64,000 nucleotides of DNA from DTU052 sp050951725 (GTDB lineage Bacteria; Bacillota; Syntrophomonadia; Syntrophomonadales; DTU052). The notes below the pieces were generated by a model, which did not search any database, had not been told where the DNA came from, and saw nothing but the letters and a program-made list of their open reading frames with translations. The stretch covers positions 62,001 to 126,000 of the forward strand of contig JBMNJO010000024.1 of NCBI GenBank assembly GCA_050951725.1, given 5' to 3'. A program made the position numbers and the translations under genes. Numbering within the stretch: the first letter of the stretch is position 1; every line of letters begins with the position of its first letter. Below, one piece after another: positions 34,749-50,304 of the stretch.

Positions 34749-34790
34749 AAATACTAAACTCCTTGAGCTGGATAACTCAAGGAGTTTAAA
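34749..34790. terminator. Bidirectional hairpin between GNAT gene and rRNA operon
   Basis: Perfect 12-bp arms AAACTCCTTGAG (34756-34767) and CTCAAGGAGTTT (34776-34787). It can end the acetyltransferase message on the plus strand and is also a second copy of the rRNA terminator on the minus strand. Confidence 0.75.
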
Positions 34791-34925
34791 TTAAATCCTG
34801 GCGTCCAGGCGGGAGCCAAATCTCATTCAAGGTATCAAGGAGATTCGTGCTTCCCGCTTGGTTCAACGTGGAGCGTTGAACTTCCTTACTCCTTAATTTC
34901 GAGAGAGTAGGTCACCAATCTTGGG

Positions 34926-34967
34926 CAAGAAAAACTAAACTCCCTGAGCAATATTACTCAAGGAGTT
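34926..34967 (-). terminator. rRNA operon terminator
   Basis: Right after 5S rRNA on the minus strand: AACTCCTTGAG, a 9-nt loop, CTCAGGGAGTT, then TAGTTTTTC. Near copy of the hairpin at 34756-34787. Confidence 0.85.
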
Positions 34968-34976
34968 CAAATTAGC

Positions 34977-35086
<110 letters not shown>

Positions 35087-35214
35087 AAGCTTATTCATTT
35101 TTCTAATTAAGTTTTGACCTATCCAATTATGTTTTTCCTTCGGCGTGGCCTCGGGACCCATTCGAACGGCATTTCGCCTCCACTCCGTTACGGCGAAACG
35201 CTCGGTCGCATTTT

Positions 35215-35240
35215 GCCCCTCCGCCATTACCACCAGGAAA
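35215..35240 (-). repeat. 5S rRNA 5'-end fragment
   Basis: 26 bp identical to the start of the real 5S gene (35063-35088), sitting between 23S and 5S. What follows it is unrelated GC-rich stem-forming sequence (35130-35214), so it is a fragment and not a gene. Confidence 0.8.
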
Positions 35241-35410
35241 CCTTATTTCGTTTTTTATGTTCCTGTGAAACCCAACTGTTTTGCTAACAACCAACTCATT
35301 TGGCTCTTTGCCCTTTAATTTCACTTGGTAAGCTTAGCTTTTACGAGGTTTTCACAGTTCAGGAACTTAGGTTCTCTGAAAACTACACAAGCGAATTTTG
35401 AGCGTGTACT

Positions 35411-38415
<3,005 letters not shown>

Positions 38416-38459
38416 AAAACGCGCTCTTGTTTCTTCGCTTGTGCAGTTTTCAAAGAACC

Positions 38460-38645
38460 TTATATGTCTTATGTACGCCTCAGGCTTTTTGCCTTCGGCA
38501 ATTTTGCCTCGCTTCGCTCGGCATAACTTACTCCGCAATCACTTATGCGATATGCTTCTTGTGTGCGGAGTAGCGCCTCAGACTATCGTCTTCGGCGATT
38601 CACGCCTCGCTCAACCGCTCGGCATAACTCACTCCGCAATGCTTG
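38460..38645. repeat. Direct repeat in the 23S-tRNA spacer
   Basis: A unit of about 65-100 bp occurs twice: both copies have GCGGAGTRAGTTATGCCGAG, a GAGGC...GCCGAAG stem and CTGAGGCG (minus strand). The units are GC-rich and self-complementary. They separate tRNA-Ala from 23S and may serve in pre-rRNA processing. Confidence 0.65.
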
Positions 38646-38684
38646 CTGCGCCTATCGGCTTGCAACCATTGGGATTGAGTAAAA

Positions 38685-38760
38685 TGGTGGAGATGAGGAG
38701 ATTCGAACTCCTGACCCCCTGCTTGCAAGGCAGGTGCTCTCCCAGCTGAGCTACACCCCC
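38685..38760 (-). tRNA. tRNA-Ala (TGC)
   Basis: Cloverleaf on the minus strand begins GGGGGTGTAGCTCAGC, has anticodon loop TTGCAAG (TGC) and ends with encoded CCA. Standard rRNA-spacer tRNA. Confidence 0.97.
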
Positions 38761-38864
38761 ATACTGAATACCGAAAATAAGGCTCCAGACATAAAGTTGG
38801 AATTGGCTTGGCACCAATTCCATATATGTTTCTGGCTTCTGATTTCAGGCTTCAAACATCTAAG

Positions 38865-38941
<77 letters not shown>

Positions 38942-39023
38942 AAAGCCAAAATTTATAAACAAAACAGTGGAGACCCAGCGATCGACCTAGGAAAATTTTG
39001 AAGTGTATTTCAACTTCAATACT

Positions 39024-40595
<1,572 letters not shown>

Positions 40596-40740
40596 AATTC
40601 TTTCCTAGCTAAAAACTTAGCTGTCTTTTTTGCTTGCCAAAATTACTTGGCTCTAGCACTTTGCTCTCTCGAGCTTTGTATAGCACTAGGTTCCACTGTT
40701 TAGTTTTCTAAGATCAGTGCGCTTCCCGCGCGCAAGATTT

Positions 40741-40770
40741 ATCTTATCATGTCTGCCCTTGTCGTGTCAA
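40741..40770 (-). promoter_or_regulatory. rRNA promoter P2
   Basis: TTGACA (40765-40770), 18-bp spacer, TAAGAT (40741-40746), with TG two bases before the -10 (extended -10). About 145 bp upstream of 16S. Confidence 0.7.
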
Positions 40771-40851
40771 GGGCTGTCTTGGATCCTTTGACTCTTTCTA
40801 TTATATGCACTTGGAGCCAAAGTTTACTGCGGCCTCATCGCCGCGAAAGTT

Positions 40852-40881
40852 ATCTTATCATGCCCTTCTATCTACAGTCAA
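40852..40881 (-). promoter_or_regulatory. rRNA promoter P1
   Basis: TTGACT (40876-40881), 18-bp spacer, TAAGAT (40852-40857), again with TGA before it. The spacer end GGGCATGATAAGATAA nearly repeats P2, so the two are duplicated tandem promoters. AT-rich upstream sequence could act as an UP element. Confidence 0.7.
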
Positions 40882-40992
40882 GCCTTTTATCCTTTTTTCT
40901 GCTCTATATTCATTAGGCGGGTTAAAATGCCCGAACAATTGCTGCATCGGACCATTTATAAAACCCGATGTTTGTTGCTTGGGCAGGTGTTC

Positions 40993-41253
40993 TCAATGCG
41001 CTTTCTTCTTTTTTAGGCGCTCTACCTTGATAGCGCAGTCCGGGCAGACTGTCTGACAAATTCCGCAGCCCGTACACCCTTCCTTATCCTTAAGAAAGAC
41101 GGTAGGGGTTCCGTAAACCCCCAGTTTATCCGACCAAACCAAAACTCCGGTGGGGCATTTTTCTTTACAAAGTCCGCAGCCCTTGCATAATTCGGGAAAC
41201 AGGTGGAAAATCGCCTTATTCGCTTCTTCAGTCATTACATCGAACTTGCGCAA
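40993..41253 (-). CDS. 2-oxoacid:ferredoxin oxidoreductase, ferredoxin (delta) subunit
   Basis: 86 residues from TTG 41253 behind AGGAG; an ATG at 41235 overlapping the upstream stop (TAATG) is the alternative. Two 4Fe-4S motifs, CKGCGLCKEKCP and CTGCGICQTVCP, carry electrons from the catalytic subunits to ferredoxin. Last gene of the kor/vor operon. Confidence 0.93.
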   Translation of the reverse strand: MRKFDVMTEEANKAIFHLFPELCKGCGLCKEKCPTGVLVWSDKLGVYGTPTVFLKDKEGCTGCGICQTVCPDCAIKVERLKKKKAH

Positions 41254-41828
41254 ACCGTTACTCCTCCTTTCAGCTTATCCTGAACCAGCGCCTGACCAAC
41301 CTCAATGGCTTTAAAATTCATTTCCTTTAGTTCGGGGGTCTTTTCGAATTTGTAACCCAGTTTCTTTACCAAGGCAGAACGGGCCGCCTCTACCGGGATC
41401 ATATTGGTCAGCTCCAGTATAGCCCCCATTATAATAACGTTAAAAACGCGGGTATTCAGTTCCTTGGATTTTTCAACTGCCGGTATATCCAGGGCCATCT
41501 TATACTGTGACGGCAGGTCACCTTCCCCGACCTCGAAAGAAGAGTCATACACAAAAATCGTATCCGGACCCGAATATATGTGAGTCCTGATCATGGCTCT
41601 CTGGCTCAGTGCCACCACCACATCGGCCTTATTGAACTTGGGCGCACCAATCCTGCGGTCGCTGACCTGCAGAAAGGCTATCGACACTCCGCCGCGTTGT
41701 TCCAGACCGAAGTTGGGAATATATATGGCCTGTTTTCCTTCATGATAAGCGGCTTCAGCCATGATCTCGGCAACTGACTGGACCCCCTGACCACCTTCAC
41801 CGGCCAGGGCTATCCGAACTAAACCCAT
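41235..41828 (-). CDS. 2-oxoacid:ferredoxin oxidoreductase, gamma subunit
   Basis: 197 residues. LAGEGGQGVQSVAEIMAEAA at the N-terminus and PNFGLEQRGGVSIAFLQVSD are the gamma-domain motifs that help bind CoA. It overlaps the delta gene and lies 1 bp after the beta gene. Confidence 0.93.
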   Translation of the reverse strand: MGLVRIALAGEGGQGVQSVAEIMAEAAYHEGKQAIYIPNFGLEQRGGVSIAFLQVSDRRIGAPKFNKADVVVALSQRAMIRTHIYSGPDTIFVYDSSFEVGEGDLPSQYKMALDIPAVEKSKELNTRVFNVIIMGAILELTNMIPVEAARSALVKKLGYKFEKTPELKEMNFKAIEVGQALVQDKLKGGVTVCASSM

Positions 41829-41829
41829 G

Positions 41830-42576
41830 CTAATCCCCCTTCCTGAATGGACTCTTCAGTTCACCTACCGGGTAAAAAGATCCCATATCATCCTCTAACC
41901 AATCCCAGGTCTTTTTTGCATTGGTTCTCCAGTTGGTAGGACAGGTTGACAGTGCTTCAACAAAAGAGAAACCGTTCCCTTCCATCTGGTTCTGAAGCGC
42001 CTTCTTAATAAAACCCTTCAGCTGCCGGTATTTGGCCACTGTCCCCCGGGCCACATAGGCACCATCACCTGTAATACTGCTGATCATCTCCGGTCCCATG
42101 GTAGGATTACCTGTTAACCCTGGATCACGGCCGAAGGGAGTAGTTTCGGTCTTCTGTCCCGGCAGGGTAGTTGGTGCCAACTGCCCGCCGGTCATAGCGT
42201 AGTTCGTATTATTGGCCAGAATCAGGGTTACCTTCTCGTTTCTGATTGCCGAGTTTACCAGGTGCTGTGAACCTATGGAATACCCGCCACCATCACCCAT
42301 GTAACCTACACAGATCAACTCTGGCCGGGCCCGCTTCATACCTACCATAACCGGGGTAGTGCGTCCGTGGTGAGTTTGGGTACTGTCTATGGCAAAGAAA
42401 TTCCAGGACAATAGAGAGCATCCTATATCACACCCGTAAACTGTCTGGTTTTGAATCCCCAACTCATCAACCGCCTCTCCCAGGGCCTTTAGTATCAAGG
42501 GATGGCCACATCCAGGGCAGAACTTGTGTGGCTTGGTAGGCACATACCAGGTCTTTGGCATGGCTGGTTGTGTCAT
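41830..42576 (-). CDS. 2-oxoacid:ferredoxin oxidoreductase, beta subunit
   Basis: 248 residues. Thiamine diphosphate site GDGGGYSIGSQHL...NNTNYAMTGGQ, with FCPGCGHPL and GCDIGCSLL earlier, as in KorB/VorA. It carries the thiamine cofactor that decarboxylates the 2-oxoacid. Confidence 0.94.
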   Translation of the reverse strand: MTQPAMPKTWYVPTKPHKFCPGCGHPLILKALGEAVDELGIQNQTVYGCDIGCSLLSWNFFAIDSTQTHHGRTTPVMVGMKRARPELICVGYMGDGGGYSIGSQHLVNSAIRNEKVTLILANNTNYAMTGGQLAPTTLPGQKTETTPFGRDPGLTGNPTMGPEMISSITGDGAYVARGTVAKYRQLKGFIKKALQNQMEGNGFSFVEALSTCPTNWRTNAKKTWDWLEDDMGSFYPVGELKSPFRKGD

Positions 42577-42592
42577 TTATGATCCCCCTTCC

Positions 42593-43681
42593 TTATTGCA
42601 TCAGGCTCTTAACCTTGCTGATTATGTCCGCATCAATAATCCCTACCCCCGGCATCAGCAGCGTGTCTATTGGCACGTTTTCTCCATACATCTCCTGCTG
42701 GAGCAGCCGTACCAGCTGGCCGTACGCCGACTCCACAACCAGCATCTTTTTAACCCCTAATCCCAGGATTTCCCGAAGCTTTACACTAGGAAAAGGACGC
42801 AGGGTTATAGGCCGAAACGCACCAACCTTTATACCCTGTGAACGCAGTGCCATTACCGCATCGTCAGTAGACCGCGAGACCACCCCATGGGATACCACCA
42901 AAATTTCAGCATCATCACAATTTCGGCACTCATATTCCACCAACTCAGGAATTATCCGATCATACTCGGCCTGCACCTGCAGGACCACGTCATACAGTTC
43001 TTCTTCCATGCTGTATATATTGCATAGATGCTGCGGCTCGCGGTCAATCCCGATCTGTCCCGGCAGACCGACCATAGGGCTGGGCTTGATCATTTCAATA
43101 TTTCTTTCTGCTGGATCGTAAATCTCCAGGGGTTCCCTCATCTTGGCCTGGTAACCATCCCCCAGAACAAAGGTGGGAAACCGGTACTTCCAGGCGGAAT
43201 TAAAGGCCTTGATTGTATAGTCGTACATCTCCTGATGGGAGGCCGTTGAATAGACAATACGGTGTCCTTCGCCATTACCGCCATAGGTTGTTAAGGTGAC
43301 TTCCTGCTGCGAATAAATGACAGTCCCGGAAGAGGGACCGCCTCTCTGCTGAATGACGGCTACAGTAGGCAGACGCATCGCCTCCGCCATGCTGAAAGGT
43401 TCCTGCATCAGGGTATTCCCCGGGCCAGCGGTTGCCGTGAATGCCTTTTTGCCGGCAATAATCGCACCACACACAGTAAAGCCTGCTGAGATCTCGTCCT
43501 CAGTCTGCAGAAACCCGCGGTCGTACTTGGCCCCTAACCGGGTCCAGTAGTGCATGATCTCGTTCTGAGGGGTGATCGGATAGCCAAACATGATATCTGC
43601 CTCAGCGGCCAGGGCCGCCCAGGCCGCTGTTTCGTTTCCGGTCATAAAAACCTTTCTGGTTCCTGTAACCGGCTTCTCCAT
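42593..43681 (-). CDS. 2-oxoacid:ferredoxin oxidoreductase, alpha subunit
   Basis: 362 residues from ATG 43681, 8 nt behind AGGAGG; the GTG three codons earlier overlaps that site. TGNETAAWAALAAEADIMFGYPITPQNEI is shown in part here: the FGYPITP motif and TAAGPGNTLMQEPFSMAEAM are hallmarks of the pyrimidine-binding alpha chain. The four subunits oxidise a 2-oxoacid to acyl-CoA. KorA or branched-chain VorB type cannot be told apart by eye. Confidence 0.55.
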   Translation of the reverse strand: MEKPVTGTRKVFMTGNETAAWAALAAEADIMFGYPITPQNEIMHYWTRLGAKYDRGFLQTEDEISAGFTVCGAIIAGKKAFTATAGPGNTLMQEPFSMAEAMRLPTVAVIQQRGGPSSGTVIYSQQEVTLTTYGGNGEGHRIVYSTASHQEMYDYTIKAFNSAWKYRFPTFVLGDGYQAKMREPLEIYDPAERNIEMIKPSPMVGLPGQIGIDREPQHLCNIYSMEEELYDVVLQVQAEYDRIIPELVEYECRNCDDAEILVVSHGVVSRSTDDAVMALRSQGIKVGAFRPITLRPFPSVKLREILGLGVKKMLVVESAYGQLVRLLQQEMYGENVPIDTLLMPGVGIIDADIISKVKSLMQ

Positions 43682-43732
43682 AAAGAACACCTCCTGTTCT
43701 ATTAGTTTGAGGCCGAAAGCGAATAATAATTC

Positions 43733-44413
43733 TTACCACATGGCCTCGGGCATATAGCGGGTGATTGTTTTGATTTGCGAGGGATGCAGACCGGCCGCCA
43801 GCGCTTTCGGCTCCAGTTTTTTTTCAATGGCGGTGTATACCACCGGCAGTTTCAGGATTTTGCTGGCCTCTTCGACAACTCGCAGGCCTTCCAGGGCAAA
43901 TTCCACCGTAGTAAGATCCCCCAGGTGCGAATTGTTTATTAACCCATCAACCCGCTGCAGGCTTTTTACATAGTCAACGATATCCCTGACATTGGAGGTC
44001 ATCGGGCGGCCGGTGTTTATAACCGCCCACACCTTTAACTCTCGAGACTCCAGGGCTCCTTCCACCAGATTGAGTGAAGCCGCACCATGTACCCCATAAC
44101 CCACATCAATAATAATATGCCCTGAGCGCCACATGACCCAACGAGCCGGCGGGTTAACCAGGCTGCCAGTCTCACCCAGGCCAAAGCTGTCCTCTCTTCC
44201 CCAAGCGATTACCGTCAGCCCCTGTTGTTGCAGGAAGTCCCGCAATGCCCGCAGGGTGTAAAATGGCTCCACAAAATCAAGGTCTACCAGGGTTACTTCA
44301 TCTGAGGTCCGGCGCAGTTCCAGAGCTCGGTTGACGGCTAATTCGCTCTTTCCGCTGGCGTACTCCCCTATGTAGGCTTCGACTATCCTGGCCTGAGACT
44401 GCGGCATGGGCAT
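43733..44413 (-). CDS. P-loop protein linked to the oxidoreductase operon
   Basis: 226 residues. AYIGEYASGKSELAVNRA is a Walker A motif, TLVDLDFVEPF and HIIIDVGYGVHG resemble the Walker B and MinD-like strands, and VWAVINTGRPMTSN ends a SIMIBI-type core. It lies 51 bp upstream of the alpha subunit on the same strand, so it may help mature or regulate the enzyme complex. Function unknown to me. Confidence 0.7.
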   Translation of the reverse strand: MPMPQSQARIVEAYIGEYASGKSELAVNRALELRRTSDEVTLVDLDFVEPFYTLRALRDFLQQQGLTVIAWGREDSFGLGETGSLVNPPARWVMWRSGHIIIDVGYGVHGAASLNLVEGALESRELKVWAVINTGRPMTSNVRDIVDYVKSLQRVDGLINNSHLGDLTTVEFALEGLRVVEEASKILKLPVVYTAIEKKLEPKALAAGLHPSQIKTITRYMPEAMW

Positions 44414-44635
44414 TTCACCTCACAATAATTAGGTTTGCTGCGTAGGATATTTGGATGGATATAGTATGGTCGAAAATATTTATACGGTATTGGATTGTAC
44501 GCTTTCGGCTAATTAAGGCGGCGTATTTATCTTTGCCTTAAAATGTGTATTTGCTGTGCCAGCCGACCTAACATCCTTGCCAGGTATAGTTTTGCTCAAT
44601 TCGAAGTAAATAGTCGCCGGCACGGATTGCATCAC

Positions 44636-44700
44636 GTGCATCACGGGGACAGTCCCCAATGATGCAAAATGCATCATTGGGGACTGTCCCCGTGATGCAC
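44636..44700. repeat. Perfect 31-bp palindrome with GGGGACAGTCCCC
   Basis: Arms 44636-44666 and 44670-44700 are exact reverse complements with an AAA loop. Each arm also contains the smaller palindrome GGGGACAGTCCCC. It lies in the 356-bp gap between the P-loop gene and nifJ. It has no T-tract, so it is probably a REP-like or MITE-like element, not a terminator. Confidence 0.85.
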
Positions 44701-44710
44701 TTCTACAAAC

Positions 44711-44750
44711 AGAAAACCCCGCAAAACCAAGGTTCTGCGGGGCTTTTCTC
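44711..44750 (-). terminator. nifJ terminator
   Basis: Arms GGTTTTGCGGGG/CCCCGCAGAACC (one mismatch; 44717-44728, 44731-44742) with a 2-nt gap, followed by TTTTCTG on the minus strand. T-rich on the other side too, so it may work both ways. Confidence 0.85.
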
Positions 44751-44769
44751 TTACTGGTTCGGGCTTTAC

Positions 44770-48294
<3,525 letters not shown>

Positions 48295-48444
48295 ACTGTT
48301 CTCCTCCAATTTTATATGGAATTAATTGTCGGTATGAAATAACCTGAAATGACGACAGATACCGTTAATTTTACGAAAACAGGCCCGACTTTTCAATCAT
48401 TACCGGCAGACCGCTGCAGTCTGACCGAACAACCGGGATAAATA

Positions 48445-48474
48445 ATGATACAATAATTAAGATTATTGTATCAT
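48445..48474. promoter_or_regulatory. Palindromic operator candidate upstream of nifJ
   Basis: Perfect 13-bp arms ATGATACAATAAT and ATTATTGTATCAT with loop TAAG, 150 bp upstream of the nifJ start, in AT-rich DNA. The symmetry suits a dimeric regulator. The sequence does not match a site I can name with confidence (it loosely recalls Fur/PerR boxes). Confidence 0.45.
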
Positions 48475-48599
48475 AAAAAGAGGAATATGACTCAATATAA
48501 CACAAATTAGCGCATTGGAAAACCATAATATAAGCCATTATTTCATATGCGTACTACTATTCAAATTAAGATTTGGTTAAAATTCGGTTAAGTTTTCGT

Positions 48600-48636
48600 G
48601 AAAAGGAAAACAGAGGGATGGCTGTTCACCCCTCTG
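48600..48636 (-). terminator. Terminator after bofA
   Basis: CAGAGGG/CCCTCTG arms, then TTTTCCTTTT on the minus strand. It closes the dnaX-ybaB-recR-yaaL-bofA run. Confidence 0.8.
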
Positions 48637-48697
48637 TAATGCACCCAAATGATTGTATGTTGGCGCCTTTCAAGCAATTAATTATGCCCAGGCTTCT

Positions 48698-48958
48698 TTA
48701 TTTCGCCATGTATTGGAGATAAGTCAGCAGCAGAATACCAGGAATTCCAAGGAATCCTGCGGTGAGAACTGTTACCGGGTTAAATGGCAGGGAAAAGGAT
48801 AACAATCCTCCCACATAGTTGACCAGGATTAAAAGCGCTATCCCAAGCCCGGACTTAACCGCCAGTTTCTTAATTACCTGAAAAGGTTTAATCAGCAGAC
48901 CGGCCAACAGTATCAGTACCACCATGACAATGAGTACAGCCCATACCGTATCCGACAT
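48698..48958 (-). CDS. bofA: Pro-sigma-K processing inhibitor BofA
   Basis: 86 residues from ATG 48958, behind GGAGGGGTG. Two hydrophobic segments (AVLIVMVVLILLAGLLIKP and GIALLILVNYVGGLLSFSLP) and the conserved NPVTVLTAGFLGIPGILLL end match BofA, which holds the SpoIVFB protease inactive in the outer forespore membrane. Same place after recR-yaaL as in Bacillus. Confidence 0.92.
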   Translation of the reverse strand: MSDTVWAVLIVMVVLILLAGLLIKPFQVIKKLAVKSGLGIALLILVNYVGGLLSFSLPFNPVTVLTAGFLGIPGILLLTYLQYMAK

Positions 48959-48984
48959 TGTGATCACCCCTCCATAACCTGGAT

Positions 48985-49275
48985 TTAGGCACTGCTTGAC
49001 TCCTGATTACGGGCGAACTCTGCCGGTTCATAGGTCTCGGTCCTCAATTGTTTCAAAAGGTACATGTACTTTTTCTCGGCAGCCTTCAGATTATATATGG
49101 CATAATCAATTAACTCGGGATGGCGGGCCTCCTCAAATATCTTTTGCGCGATTATCCAATCTCTTTTGGCATGTTCCAGTATAACTTCATCCGCCCAGAA
49201 CCCGGCAAGGGCATCGTCGCTCTCAAAAACCAGCAGACCTCTTAATACCTGGCATAAGTTGTCCCAGATGCTCAA
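48985..49275 (-). CDS. YaaL-like protein (DUF2508)
   Basis: 96 residues from TTG behind a run of seven G. Pattern ILEHAKRDWIIAQKIFEEA followed by IDYAIYNLKAAEKKYMYLL matches YaaL/DUF2508, a helical protein found between recR and bofA. Function unknown. Confidence 0.85.
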   Translation of the reverse strand: MSIWDNLCQVLRGLLVFESDDALAGFWADEVILEHAKRDWIIAQKIFEEARHPELIDYAIYNLKAAEKKYMYLLKQLRTETYEPAEFARNQESSSA

Positions 49276-49368
49276 AATAACCCCCCCTCAACAAACATCA
49301 TATGCCAGGTGTTTGCGTGGCATTATTGGCAAATTGTTACAGGTTGCGGGGGGAATTACGCTGATTTT

Positions 49369-49968
49369 TTATATTTCGTTACGCCCGTCCAGGGACCTCC
49401 TCAGGGTTATTTCATCGATATACTCGATGTCTCCACCTACAGGTAAACCATATGCCAACTTGGAAACCTTGATACCCCGTGGCCTGGTCGTTTCCGCTAT
49501 ATACCTGGCAACTACCTCTCCATCGATGGTGGGGTTGGTAGCGACGATGATTTCCTTTACTTTCCTGGTGTCAAGGATGCTAAAAATTTGGGGGAAATCT
49601 ATTTTGCGCAGGTCCAGACCATTCAGCAGCTGAAAGTTGTTATTAAGGATGAAGTACTTACCCCGGTATCCGGTTCGGTCGATAGCAATGACATCCTGGG
49701 ATTCTTCGACCAGACACAACAGGGAATCGTCCCGTTCCGGGTCACTGCAAATGGTGCACGGGTCTCGGTCGGTCAGGTATCCACATATCCCACAGTGCTT
49801 CACCTGACTTTTGGCTTGGATTATGGCATCAGCCAGCCCGGCCGCCTCCTGCTGGGAAACCCTCATTATATGTAGGGCTAGTCGCTGGGCGGTTTTGGGT
49901 CCGATTCCGGGAAGCTTGGCAAATTCATCAACCAGTTTTTCCAGCGGGGCTGCCAGTCGCATCTTCAA
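49369..49968 (-). CDS. recR: Recombination mediator RecR
   Basis: 199 residues. HhH motif (KLPGIGPKTAQRLALHI), zinc site (CGICG...CTIC), Toprim core (LCLVEESQDVIAID, GEVVARYIA) are in the canonical order. RecR with RecF and RecO loads RecA at gaps. Confidence 0.97.
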   Translation of the reverse strand: MKMRLAAPLEKLVDEFAKLPGIGPKTAQRLALHIMRVSQQEAAGLADAIIQAKSQVKHCGICGYLTDRDPCTICSDPERDDSLLCLVEESQDVIAIDRTGYRGKYFILNNNFQLLNGLDLRKIDFPQIFSILDTRKVKEIIVATNPTIDGEVVARYIAETTRPRGIKVSKLAYGLPVGGDIEYIDEITLRRSLDGRNEI

Positions 49969-49974
49969 ATCCTC

Positions 49975-50292
49975 CTATAACAGCCCGGGGATGTTCAATC
50001 CTCCTGTGATTTTGGCCATCTCGGCTGCAGCCATTTCCTGACTCTTCTTCAGACCCTCATTAACCGCTGCCAGGATGAGATCCTGCAGCATTTCGATGTC
50101 ATCCGGGTCAACAACTTCGGGTTTGATTTTGATGGCCAGCAAGTCCTGCTTCCCGCTTACGGTCACTTCGACTACACCGCCTCCGGCTGAGGCTTCAACT
50201 GTTCTCTCTTTTAATTCTTCTTGCAGTTTGGCCATATCCTGCTGTATTTTTTGCGCCTGCTTCAGCATCTTACTCATGTTTCCGAAGCCCAT
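49975..50292 (-). CDS. YbaB/EbfC nucleoid-associated protein
   Basis: 105 residues. MSKMLKQAQKIQQDMAKLQ, then VEVTVSGKQDLLAIKIKPE and the C-terminal helix AVNEGLKKSQEMAA match YbaB/EbfC, a dimeric DNA-binding protein always between dnaX and recR. 6 bp before recR. Confidence 0.95.
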   Translation of the reverse strand: MGFGNMSKMLKQAQKIQQDMAKLQEELKERTVEASAGGGVVEVTVSGKQDLLAIKIKPEVVDPDDIEMLQDLILAAVNEGLKKSQEMAAAEMAKITGGLNIPGLL

Positions 50293-50304
50293 ACCAACAT
50301 CTCC

